DNA of 46,401 nt, from assembly GCA_026400435.1 (NCBI GenBank), contig JAPLOZ010000105.1:1-46401 (forward strand). The letters are read 5' to 3'. This DNA comes from Hyphomicrobiales bacterium (GTDB taxonomy: Bacteria > Pseudomonadota > Alphaproteobacteria > Rhizobiales > Rhizobiaceae). Below are positions 1-6,778 of this stretch, one piece after another. How positions within the stretch are numbered: position 1 is the stretch's first letter; each line of letters begins with the position of its first letter. A program made the position numbers and the translations under genes. Under the pieces are notes generated by a model. The model was given only the letters and a program-made list of their open reading frames with translations. It made no database searches and was not told where the DNA came from.

Positions 1-1
1 G

Positions 2-733
2 ATCTGGCTTTGGGACCGCATCTGCGTATGGAACGGAATCCCGCGCTACATCCTGCCGCGCCCCGGCGAGGTGCTTGCCACGCTGCACACCGACGCGGCG
101 CTGCTGTTCGGCTCGCTCCTGGTGACGCTGCGCATCACCTTCCTGGGGCTTGCGCTGGCGGTTATAGGCGGCGTCGGGCTGGCGGTGCTGTTTGCCCAGT
201 CGAAGTGGGTGGAGATGTCGTTCTTTCCCTTCGCCGTCATCCTGCAGGTGACGCCCATCGTGGCGATCTTCCCGCTCATCAACATCTATGTCGACAACCA
301 GACCGCCAAGCTGCTGCTGTGCGCCTGGATCGTCGCGTTCTTTCCGATCCTGTCCAACACCACCCTTGGCCTCAACTCGGTCGACCGCAATCTCATCGAC
401 CTGTTCAAGTTGAACGGCGCCACCAAATGGCAGCAGCTCTGGCATCTGCGCCTGCCCGCCGCGATGCCCTATTTCCTTGGCGGCCTGAAGATCGCAGGCG
501 GCCTGTCGCTGATCGGCGCGGTCGTCGCCGAGTTCGTCGCGGGCTCGACGGGACAATCGTCGGGACTTGCTTCGCGCATCATCGAGGCCGGCTACCGGCT
601 GAATGCGCCGCGCCTGTTCGCCGCGTTGATCCTCATCTCGTTCACCGGCATCGTGATCTTCCTGGTGCTGTCGCTTTTCTCGCACCTGATGCTGCGCCGC
701 TGGCACGAAAGCGCGCTGAGGCAGGAACGGTGA
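2..733 (+). CDS. ABC transporter permease, NitT/TauT type (5' end outside window)
   Basis: Inner-membrane permease of an ABC importer of the SsuC/TauC/ThiX class. The frame is open from base 2, so the N-terminus is missing. The visible part has about five hydrophobic segments, and the EAA cytoplasmic loop that contacts the ATPase (LFKLNGATKWQQLWHLRLP) is followed by the usual AxxxGLSLIGAVVAEFVAG segment. The phrase RYILPRPGEV near the left edge is typical of the periplasmic start of these permeases. The stop TGA overlaps the next ATG (TGATG), so it is translationally coupled to the amidohydrolase. That suggests the importer feeds that enzyme. The substrate is unknown; a pyrimidine-like heterocycle is a guess from the neighbour. 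Confidence 0.85.
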   Translation: MWLWDRICVWNGIPRYILPRPGEVLATLHTDAALLFGSLLVTLRITFLGLALAVIGGVGLAVLFAQSKWVEMSFFPFAVILQVTPIVAIFPLINIYVDNQTAKLLLCAWIVAFFPILSNTTLGLNSVDRNLIDLFKLNGATKWQQLWHLRLPAAMPYFLGGLKIAGGLSLIGAVVAEFVAGSTGQSSGLASRIIEAGYRLNAPRLFAALILISFTGIVIFLVLSLFSHLMLRRWHESALRQER

Positions 734-2037
734 TGCCGCTGGCTCTCCCAACCTCCGGCCGCTACACGCTCACCCGCGCGCGCCTGCACGCCTCGCTGAC
801 GCCTGGCCTGTCTACGCCCGCCGATGCCGACGGCTTCGTGCTCGCCGACATGTCGATTGCAGAAGGCCGCATCGTCTCCATCATCCCGCACAATCCTGCG
901 ACGCCCGCCGCGATCGACTTCGCCGGCCGCATCGTGATGCCATGCTTCGTCGATTGCCATACGCACATCGACAAGGGTCACATATGGCCGCGCAAACCCA
1001 ATCCCGACGGGACTTTCACGGGCGCGCTCAACGCCAACGGCGAGGACCGCGTCGCACGCTGGACGGCCGATGACGTGGCGCGCCGCATGGATTTTTCGCT
1101 GCGTTGCGCCTACGCGCATGGCACCCGGGCGCTGCGTACCCATCTCGACAGCATCGCGCCGCAGGAAGCCATCTCCTGGCCGGTCTTCGAGGCCATGCGC
1201 GAGCGCTGGCGCGGGCGGATCGAGCTACAAGCGAGCTGCCTTGTCGGCATTGAAGCGGTTCGCGAAAAGGCATGGTTCTCGGCGCTCGCCAAGCGCGTGG
1301 CCGCCGCCAAGGGCGTGCTCGGGTGCGTCACCTACATGGTGCCCGATCTCGAGGAACTGCTCGACCGGGTCTTTGCGCTTGCTATCGAGCATGGCCTCGA
1401 CCTCGACTTTCATGCCGACGAGACCGACGATGTCGCGGCCGCCTCGCTGAAGAAGATCGCCGAAGCAGCCCTTTGGAACAATTTCGAGGGAAACATCCTG
1501 GTTGGTCATTGCTGCTCGCTGTCGCGACAGGCCGACCGCGACGTTCTCGAGACGCTCGACAAGGTTGCCAAGGCGGGACTTTCCGTCGTCTCGCTGCCGA
1601 TGTGCAACCTCTACCTTCAGGACCGCCGCTCAGACCACACGACGCCGCGCTGGCGCGGCGTTACGCTGTTGCACGAGCTTAAGGCGCGGGGCATTGCGGT
1701 CGCTGTTGCATCCGACAACACGCGCGACCCGTTCTATGCCTACGGCGATCTCGACATGCTGGAGGTCTACCGGATGGCGACGCGCATCCTCCATTTCGAT
1801 CACCCGGTCGCCGACTGGCCGAAGGCCGTCACCTCGACGCCCGCCGACATCATGCGCCTGGACGGAGCTGGTCTTCTCGCAACTGGCGGACCTGCGGACT
1901 TTCTCATCTTCAAGGGGCGAAGCTGGACGGAATTGCTCTCGCGGCCCGAATCGGATCGCATCGTGGTCCGCGACGGCAAGGCGATCGAAAGCGACTTGCC
2001 GGACTATGCCGAACTCGACGATCTGATGGGTGCGTGA
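733..2037 (+). CDS. cytosine deaminase-like metal-dependent amidohydrolase
   Basis: 434-residue amidohydrolase-superfamily TIM barrel of the CodA/AtzC group, which hydrolyses an amino group or ring C-N bond using a divalent metal. Metal-site motifs are in order: CHTHIDKGH (HxH at residues 76 and 78), DFHADETDD near residue 220, GHCCSL, and ASDNTRDPFYAYGD near residue 320, which holds the catalytic Asp. The ATG overlaps the permease stop, and the stop abuts the ATG of the FAD oxidase, so this lies mid-operon. True cytosine as substrate is not proven. Neighbouring FAD and flavodoxin-fold redox enzymes would fit degradation of a substituted heterocycle. Confidence 0.8.
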   Translation: MPLALPTSGRYTLTRARLHASLTPGLSTPADADGFVLADMSIAEGRIVSIIPHNPATPAAIDFAGRIVMPCFVDCHTHIDKGHIWPRKPNPDGTFTGALNANGEDRVARWTADDVARRMDFSLRCAYAHGTRALRTHLDSIAPQEAISWPVFEAMRERWRGRIELQASCLVGIEAVREKAWFSALAKRVAAAKGVLGCVTYMVPDLEELLDRVFALAIEHGLDLDFHADETDDVAAASLKKIAEAALWNNFEGNILVGHCCSLSRQADRDVLETLDKVAKAGLSVVSLPMCNLYLQDRRSDHTTPRWRGVTLLHELKARGIAVAVASDNTRDPFYAYGDLDMLEVYRMATRILHFDHPVADWPKAVTSTPADIMRLDGAGLLATGGPADFLIFKGRSWTELLSRPESDRIVVRDGKAIESDLPDYAELDDLMGA

Positions 2038-3441
2038 ATGGACATAGCTGCGCTGCGCCGCGACCTCGAGGGCCTCAAGATCGAGGACAACGCAAGGATC
2101 GTCCAGCAGAAGAGCCGCGACTTCTACTGGTACAGCCCCGTCCTGAAGCGTCAGCTCGAGAACGTCACCGCCGATCTGGTCGTTTCGCCGCAGAGCGAGG
2201 CGGAGGTTATCCGCGTGCTCGCCGCATGCCACAAACACGGCATTCCCGTCACGCCGCGTGGTACCGGCACCGGCAACTACGGCCAGGCCATGCCGCTATC
2301 GGGCGGCGTCGTACTCAGCCTGGCCGACATGAATGCCGTCACCGCCATTTCGACCGGACGCGTCGTTGCCGGCCCGGGCGCCATCATCGCCGCCATCGAC
2401 CAGGCGACGCGCGCTCATTCGGGTCAGGAACTCCGGCTTCACCCTTCGACATACGCAACCGCGTCGATCGGCGGCTTCATCGCCGGCGGGTCGGGCGGGG
2501 TAGGCTCGATCAAGTTCGGCGGACTGCGCGATTTCGGCAATGTGCTGCGCCTGCGCGTCGTCACCATGGAAGCCGAACCGCGCGTCCTCGAACTGACCGG
2601 CGAGGACCTGCACAAGGTGACGCACGCCTACGGCACCAACGGCGTCATCACCGAGGTCGAGATGCCGCTTACCGCCGCCTATGACTGGGTCGACGTCATC
2701 GTCGGCTTCGACAGTTTCATGGGCGCGGCGCGCTACGGCAACGCGCTGGCCTGCCAGGACGGATTGCTCACCAAGCTGGTAACGCCTATCGCCGCGCCCG
2801 TGCCCTGGCTCTATTTCAAGCGCCACCAGAAGTTCTTCAGCGAAGCCATGAGCGTTTGCGTTGTCATGGTTGCTCCGCAATCGCTGGACGCATTCCTCGC
2901 CTTCACGCGGCGCGCCGGCGGCGATGTCGTCTACAATGCCGCGACTGCCAGCGCAGACGACAGGAATGGACTGCCGCCGGCCTATGAGCTTGCCTGGAAC
3001 CACACCACGCTGCGCGCGCTGCGCGTCGATCCAGCGATCACCTACCTCCAGTCGCTCTATCCGTTTCCCGATCATCTCGCGCTGATCGAGAAGATCGACG
3101 GGCTGTTTCCCGGCGAGGTTTTTTCGCATCTCGAATTCGTCCGTTTCGACGGCAACATCACCTGTTTCGGCCTCAATCTCGTTCGCTTCACCACGGAGGA
3201 ACGCCTCGACGAGATCATCCGCGCGTTCGAGGAAAACGGCTGCCCGATCTTCAACCCGCACCGCTACACGCTGGAGGAGGGTGGCATGAAGCAGACCGAC
3301 GAGGTGCAACTTGCCTTCAAGCGCGAAGCCGACCCTCAGGGCCTGCTCAACCCCGGCAAGATGATCGCGTGGGAAAACCCCGACTACGATTTCCGCTCCG
3401 GCAAGACCTTTCTGTTCAAGGGGCTGGAGCGTGTTTCGTGA
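2038..3441 (+). CDS. FAD-binding oxidase, GlcD/VAO family
   Basis: 467-residue flavoenzyme of the vanillyl-alcohol-oxidase/GlcD type. An N-terminal FAD_binding_4 PP-loop appears as TPRGTGTGNYGQAMPLSG, followed by the ASIGGFIAGGSGGVGS FAD-contact segment. The C-terminal part ends in LLNPGKMIAW, a common close of FAD-oxidase C domains. The family oxidises 2-hydroxy acids, alcohols or amines; the substrate here is not evident. The ATG directly follows the TGA of the amidohydrolase gene, so both are expressed from one message. No Cys-rich iron-sulfur partner such as GlcF is adjacent. Confidence 0.82.
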   Translation: MDIAALRRDLEGLKIEDNARIVQQKSRDFYWYSPVLKRQLENVTADLVVSPQSEAEVIRVLAACHKHGIPVTPRGTGTGNYGQAMPLSGGVVLSLADMNAVTAISTGRVVAGPGAIIAAIDQATRAHSGQELRLHPSTYATASIGGFIAGGSGGVGSIKFGGLRDFGNVLRLRVVTMEAEPRVLELTGEDLHKVTHAYGTNGVITEVEMPLTAAYDWVDVIVGFDSFMGAARYGNALACQDGLLTKLVTPIAAPVPWLYFKRHQKFFSEAMSVCVVMVAPQSLDAFLAFTRRAGGDVVYNAATASADDRNGLPPAYELAWNHTTLRALRVDPAITYLQSLYPFPDHLALIEKIDGLFPGEVFSHLEFVRFDGNITCFGLNLVRFTTEERLDEIIRAFEENGCPIFNPHRYTLEEGGMKQTDEVQLAFKREADPQGLLNPGKMIAWENPDYDFRSGKTFLFKGLERVS

Positions 3442-3451
3442 TGGCGTGCGG

Positions 3452-4033
3452 ATGAAAATCCTCGTCCTCTACGCGCATCCGGTCGAGACCAGCTACAACG
3501 CAGCGCTTCACCAACTCATCGTCGAGCGCCTGACTACTGCCGGCCATTCGGTCGACGACCTCGACCTCTACGCCGAGGATTTCGACCCGCGCTTGACCCG
3601 CGCGGAGCGCCTTGCCTATCATGATCAGCGCGGGCCGCAGGATGCCGTTGATCCCTATGTCGGACGCCTGCTCGCGGCGGAGGCGCTGGTGCTTTCCTAC
3701 CCGACCTGGAACTATGGCTTTCCGGCCATCCTGAAGGGTTTCTTCGATCGCGTGTTCCTGCCCGGCGTTTCGTTTCGCATGGTCGACGGCAAGGCGACGC
3801 CCTCGCTGCACAATATCCGCAAGGTCGCGGCCGTCACCACCTATGGCGGCAGCTGGGTTCGCGCGGCACTAATGGGAAACCCGCCGAAAAAGCTCGTCAA
3901 CCGCATGCTGCGATTGACCGTCAGGCCGGGTGCGCCAGTGTCCTATCTCGCGCATTATTCGATGAACCTGTCGACGCCGGAGTCGCGCAAGGCCTTCATG
4001 ACGAAGGTAGCCGCGAGGATGGAGGCGTTCTGA
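3452..4033 (+). CDS. NAD(P)H-dependent oxidoreductase, flavodoxin fold (first copy)
   Basis: 193-residue Flavodoxin_2 (NQO/KefF/MdaB-like) protein. It starts MKILVLYAHPVETSYN, the canonical first strand plus FMN/FAD phosphate loop, and carries LVLSYPTWNYGFPAILKGFFDRVF, the conserved second flavin loop and helix. A GTG 21 bases upstream is in frame, but the ATG at 3452 gives the family-typical N-terminus. It shares the operon and overlaps the next homologue (TGATG). Such proteins reduce quinones, azo or nitro compounds, or supply reduced flavin. Here they may reduce the product of the adjacent FAD oxidase. Confidence 0.82.
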   Translation: MKILVLYAHPVETSYNAALHQLIVERLTTAGHSVDDLDLYAEDFDPRLTRAERLAYHDQRGPQDAVDPYVGRLLAAEALVLSYPTWNYGFPAILKGFFDRVFLPGVSFRMVDGKATPSLHNIRKVAAVTTYGGSWVRAALMGNPPKKLVNRMLRLTVRPGAPVSYLAHYSMNLSTPESRKAFMTKVAARMEAF

Positions 4034-4617
4034 TGCGATGCCTCGTTGTCTTCTGCCATCCAGTGCCGGAGAGCTTCGGAGCCTCGGTGCGGGATACCGC
4101 AGTCGCCGCGCTGTCCGCGCGGGGGTGGGAGGTGCGGCTGATCGACCTCTACGCCGAAGGTTTCGACCCGGTCCTTGGCGCCGAGGAGCGCCGCAACATG
4201 CACCATGCGCCGACCGATCCCGCGCTTGCTCCTCATATCGAAAACGTCAGATGGGCGCAGGCCGTCCTGTTCGTCTATCCGACTTGGTGGTACGGCCTTC
4301 CAGCGATGCTCAAGGGTTGGCTCGACCGGGTCTGGGCGACCGACGTCGCCTTCACACTTCCGGCCGACGGGGGCCGCATCGTCTCGCTGGTTTCGCATAT
4401 CAGCAAGATCGGCGTCGTCACGACCTGCGGGGCGACGCGCTGGATCTCGTTCCTGATGGGACAGCCGGGCCGCAAGACCATCCTGCGCGGAATGCGCGCG
4501 CTTTGCGCGCCGACGGCCCGCACTCTCTACCTCGCCCACTACGACATGGACCGGTCGACGCCCGAGAGCCGCGCGGCCTTCATGGAGAAGGTGAGGAATA
4601 GGCTGGCGGCGTTCTGA
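4033..4617 (+). CDS. NAD(P)H-dependent oxidoreductase, flavodoxin fold (second copy)
   Basis: 194-residue Flavodoxin_2 protein and a paralogue of the preceding gene. Parallel motifs are LVVFCHPVPESFGAS at the start, FVYPTWWYGLPAMLKGWLDRVW in the middle, and a shared C-terminal pattern YLAHYDMDRSTPESR against the first copy's YLAHYSMNLSTPESR. The copies clearly arose by tandem duplication and then diverged. The ATG overlaps the previous stop. It is the last gene of this operon; an AraC regulator converges 45 bases downstream. The pair may form a heterodimer (inference; the family is generally dimeric). Confidence 0.82.
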   Translation: MRCLVVFCHPVPESFGASVRDTAVAALSARGWEVRLIDLYAEGFDPVLGAEERRNMHHAPTDPALAPHIENVRWAQAVLFVYPTWWYGLPAMLKGWLDRVWATDVAFTLPADGGRIVSLVSHISKIGVVTTCGATRWISFLMGQPGRKTILRGMRALCAPTARTLYLAHYDMDRSTPESRAAFMEKVRNRLAAF

Positions 4618-4662
4618 GCGGTCCTTCGGTGGCCATGGCCAGCTGCTCCCGCTTGGCCGGCC

Positions 4663-5601
4663 CTATTGGCGGAAAGTCGCGCGAAATTGGCTGGGCGACT
4701 GGCCGAAGGCAGCGCTGAAGGCCCGACTGGCATGGGCGCTGTCAGAAAATCCCCAGTTCAGCGCGATCTCCGTGATCGATCGAGCTGACATACGGGGGTC
4801 GGCGAGGTCACGACGCATGGCGGCAAGACGCCGCGCCCGTATATGGGCCGAGAGAGTCGTGCCTGTGGGCGAAAACAGCATGTGCAGATAGCGCGGCGAA
4901 ATACCGAAACGCCGCGCGATGGGCGAGGGCGTAAGCGCCGGGTCGGCCAGGTTGTGCTCGACATGGGCCAGAATGCGTGACAGCAGGTCGCCCGACGTCG
5001 CGGCCGGCGCGTCGGGGTTGACCAGCCGGCCCAGCATATCGATCAGAATGTCGGCAGCGAGTGGGGCATCGCCCGGCGGCAGGTCGCGAGCTACCTGCGC
5101 TAGCGCCGCGAGATGACCAGCGGCAAGCGCGCCCAGCCCGCTGCGGCTTTCCAGCCGCAAGGCGCCGCGCGGCGCCGGCGACGCGAGATTGCGTCCGAGC
5201 CTTTCGCGCGGGGCCAGCATGGTCACCTTATGTAGGGGTGCTGTGACCTCAAACTCGATCGGCTGCGATCCGTCCCACAGCATCATGTCGCCCGGGCCGA
5301 GCAGCGTCGCCGCGCCGCCTTGGCGGACGCTCTCCCTTCCCGAGAGGACCAGCAGAAGGCCGACATAGTCGCCTTCGGTGCGGCGAACGTCGCGCGTGTC
5401 TCGATAGCCCGCCAGCGGGGCACTGCGGCATTCGACGAGCGAGCAACCGCCGAGATCGTGCCAGGTCAGGTCGCAGTCATAGCGGACCCGGTCGGAGAGT
5501 GCGAGCGACCAAGGCAAGTGAACGGCGCTCAGCATTGCGCGGGCGGCTTCCGCACGCTGCGCGTCAGGCTGGTCGGCAGATCTCCAGGTTCCGGTTTCCA
5601 T
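4663..5601 (-). CDS. AraC family transcriptional regulator
   Basis: 312-residue regulator with an N-terminal AraC_binding_2-like cupin half (roughly residues 20-180) and a C-terminal double helix-turn-helix. The second HTH is seen in ITEIALNWGFSDSAHASRAF followed by FGQSPSQFR. The start at 5601 is supported by a GGGAGGA ribosome site four to five bases upstream; longer in-frame starts run into the divergent promoter region. It is divergent from the hydrolase gene and convergent with the amidohydrolase operon. It probably controls the hydrolase and perhaps the upstream operon, through the direct repeats at 5665-5703. Confidence 0.85.
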   Translation of the reverse strand: METGTWRSADQPDAQRAEAARAMLSAVHLPWSLALSDRVRYDCDLTWHDLGGCSLVECRSAPLAGYRDTRDVRRTEGDYVGLLLVLSGRESVRQGGAATLLGPGDMMLWDGSQPIEFEVTAPLHKVTMLAPRERLGRNLASPAPRGALRLESRSGLGALAAGHLAALAQVARDLPPGDAPLAADILIDMLGRLVNPDAPAATSGDLLSRILAHVEHNLADPALTPSPIARRFGISPRYLHMLFSPTGTTLSAHIRARRLAAMRRDLADPRMSARSITEIALNWGFSDSAHASRAFSAAFGQSPSQFRATFRQ

Positions 5602-5664
5602 GGCTTCCTCCCGCAACGACCCTCCCGCCGTCGCACACAAGGACCGGACTTTATTGCAGATGGA

Positions 5665-5703
5665 CTTCCCTGTCGAACAAGACTGCTTCCCTGACGTGCA
5701 AGA
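5665..5703. promoter_or_regulatory. candidate AraC operator: two direct repeats, 21-bp period
   Basis: CTTCCCTGTCGAACAAGA (5665-5682) is repeated as CTTCCCTGACGTGCAAGA (5686-5703), matching at 15 of 18 positions with start points 21 bases apart. Directly repeated half-sites two helical turns apart are the classic AraC-family binding layout. The pair lies in the 157-base gap between the divergent AraC and hydrolase genes. Assignment to this regulator is inference. Confidence 0.5.
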
Positions 5704-5758
5704 GCAAGTATCCCGTTCGGTCCAGAATTTCGGTTCATCCAGTGTCTGGGAGGACAGC

Positions 5759-6652
5759 ATGAGACGCGATATCGAATTCACCACGGAGGACGGGACAACA
5801 CTGCGCGGCTGGCACTATGCGGCCAAGGGCGTAGCGGGTCCGGCGCCGACCGTGATCATGGCGCACGGCTTTTCTGCCACGCGCGAAATCTTTCTTGATA
5901 GTTTCGCAGACGTTTTCTCGAATGCCGGGCTCGGCGTCATCGTCTACGACCACCGCAATTTCGGCGTCAGCGATGGCGCGCCGCGCGGACATGCCGATCC
6001 GTGGGCGCAGATCAACGGCTATCGCGATGCCATCACCTGGGCGCAGACCCAAGCCGATGTCGATCCGACACGCATTGGTGTCTGGGGTTCAAGCTATTCG
6101 GGCGGGCACGTGCTTGTCGTTGCCGCAATCGATCGGCGGGTTAAATGCGTCGTGTCGCAGGTGCCGTTGACCTGGGGCTTCGAATCGGCTCGCCGGCTGA
6201 TCCGCGGCGATCATTGGGCCGGGCTGCGCGCGGCGTTCGAGGGGGACCGCGCTGCGCGCGCCCGTGGCGAGGCGGGGGCGCTGATACCCGTCACCGCGCC
6301 CGAAGGACAGCCATGCGCTCTGCCGACAGCCGATACATTCGACTTCTTTACCCGCTTTGCCGCGGAGCACGAAACCAATTGGAAGAACGAGGTGACGCTG
6401 CACTCGATCGAGATGTTCACCGAATACGAGCCCGCGACCTATATTGAACGGATCGCGCCGACGCCGTTGCTGGTCGTCGTGGCTTCGGGCGATCATCTAA
6501 CGCCGTTCGACCTGACTGCGAAGGCCTATGAGCGAGCGCTCGAACCCAAGAAACTCGTAGTTCTGCCGGGCGGGCATTTCGAGGCCTATACCGGCGAACC
6601 ATTTGCAATATCGTCAGCTGCGCAGCGCGAATGGTTCAAGCAGTATCTTTGA
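5759..6652 (+). CDS. alpha/beta hydrolase (Xaa-Pro peptidase/DLH-like fold)
   Basis: 297-residue serine hydrolase. It has MAHGFSATRE (oxyanion region), GVWGSSYSGGHVLVVAA with the nucleophile Ser in GxSxxG, VASGDHLTPFD with the acid Asp, and LPGGHFEAY with the His. The ATG at 5759 has a GGGAGGA Shine-Dalgarno about five bases upstream; the longer open frame back to 5600 overlaps the divergent regulator's start. The family includes esterases, lactonases and acyl hydrolases, so the substrate is unknown. Regulation by the divergent AraC protein is likely from the arrangement. Confidence 0.8.
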   Translation: MRRDIEFTTEDGTTLRGWHYAAKGVAGPAPTVIMAHGFSATREIFLDSFADVFSNAGLGVIVYDHRNFGVSDGAPRGHADPWAQINGYRDAITWAQTQADVDPTRIGVWGSSYSGGHVLVVAAIDRRVKCVVSQVPLTWGFESARRLIRGDHWAGLRAAFEGDRAARARGEAGALIPVTAPEGQPCALPTADTFDFFTRFAAEHETNWKNEVTLHSIEMFTEYEPATYIERIAPTPLLVVVASGDHLTPFDLTAKAYERALEPKKLVVLPGGHFEAYTGEPFAISSAAQREWFKQYL

Positions 6653-6682
6653 GGACGACCGCCGAGCGGGGGAGGACGCCTC

Positions 6683-6751
6683 CGTCCTCTCCCGCTCGCT
6701 CCTCGGATCGTACATCGGCTTCAGGCTCCTCTCGGCGGCGAAACGCCGGCC
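6683..6751 (-). pseudogene. orphan C-terminal tail of a lost FAD-GcvT paralogue
   Basis: Read on the minus strand this short segment encodes GRRFAAERSLKPMYDPRSER, closely matching the true C-terminus of the adjacent gene (GQRFAAEASLKPMYDPKAER). The DNA copies at 6703-6753 and 6802-6852 agree at about 41 of 51 positions. They start 99 bases apart, so the remnant lies in the same reading frame just beyond the TAG stop. The differences fall mostly at silent third positions, so this looks like the end of a diverged paralogue left by recombination or deletion rather than a fresh tandem duplication. Confidence 0.6.
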
Positions 6752-6778
6752 AGGCGAAAGCTGGCGCGGTGGTAAGCC

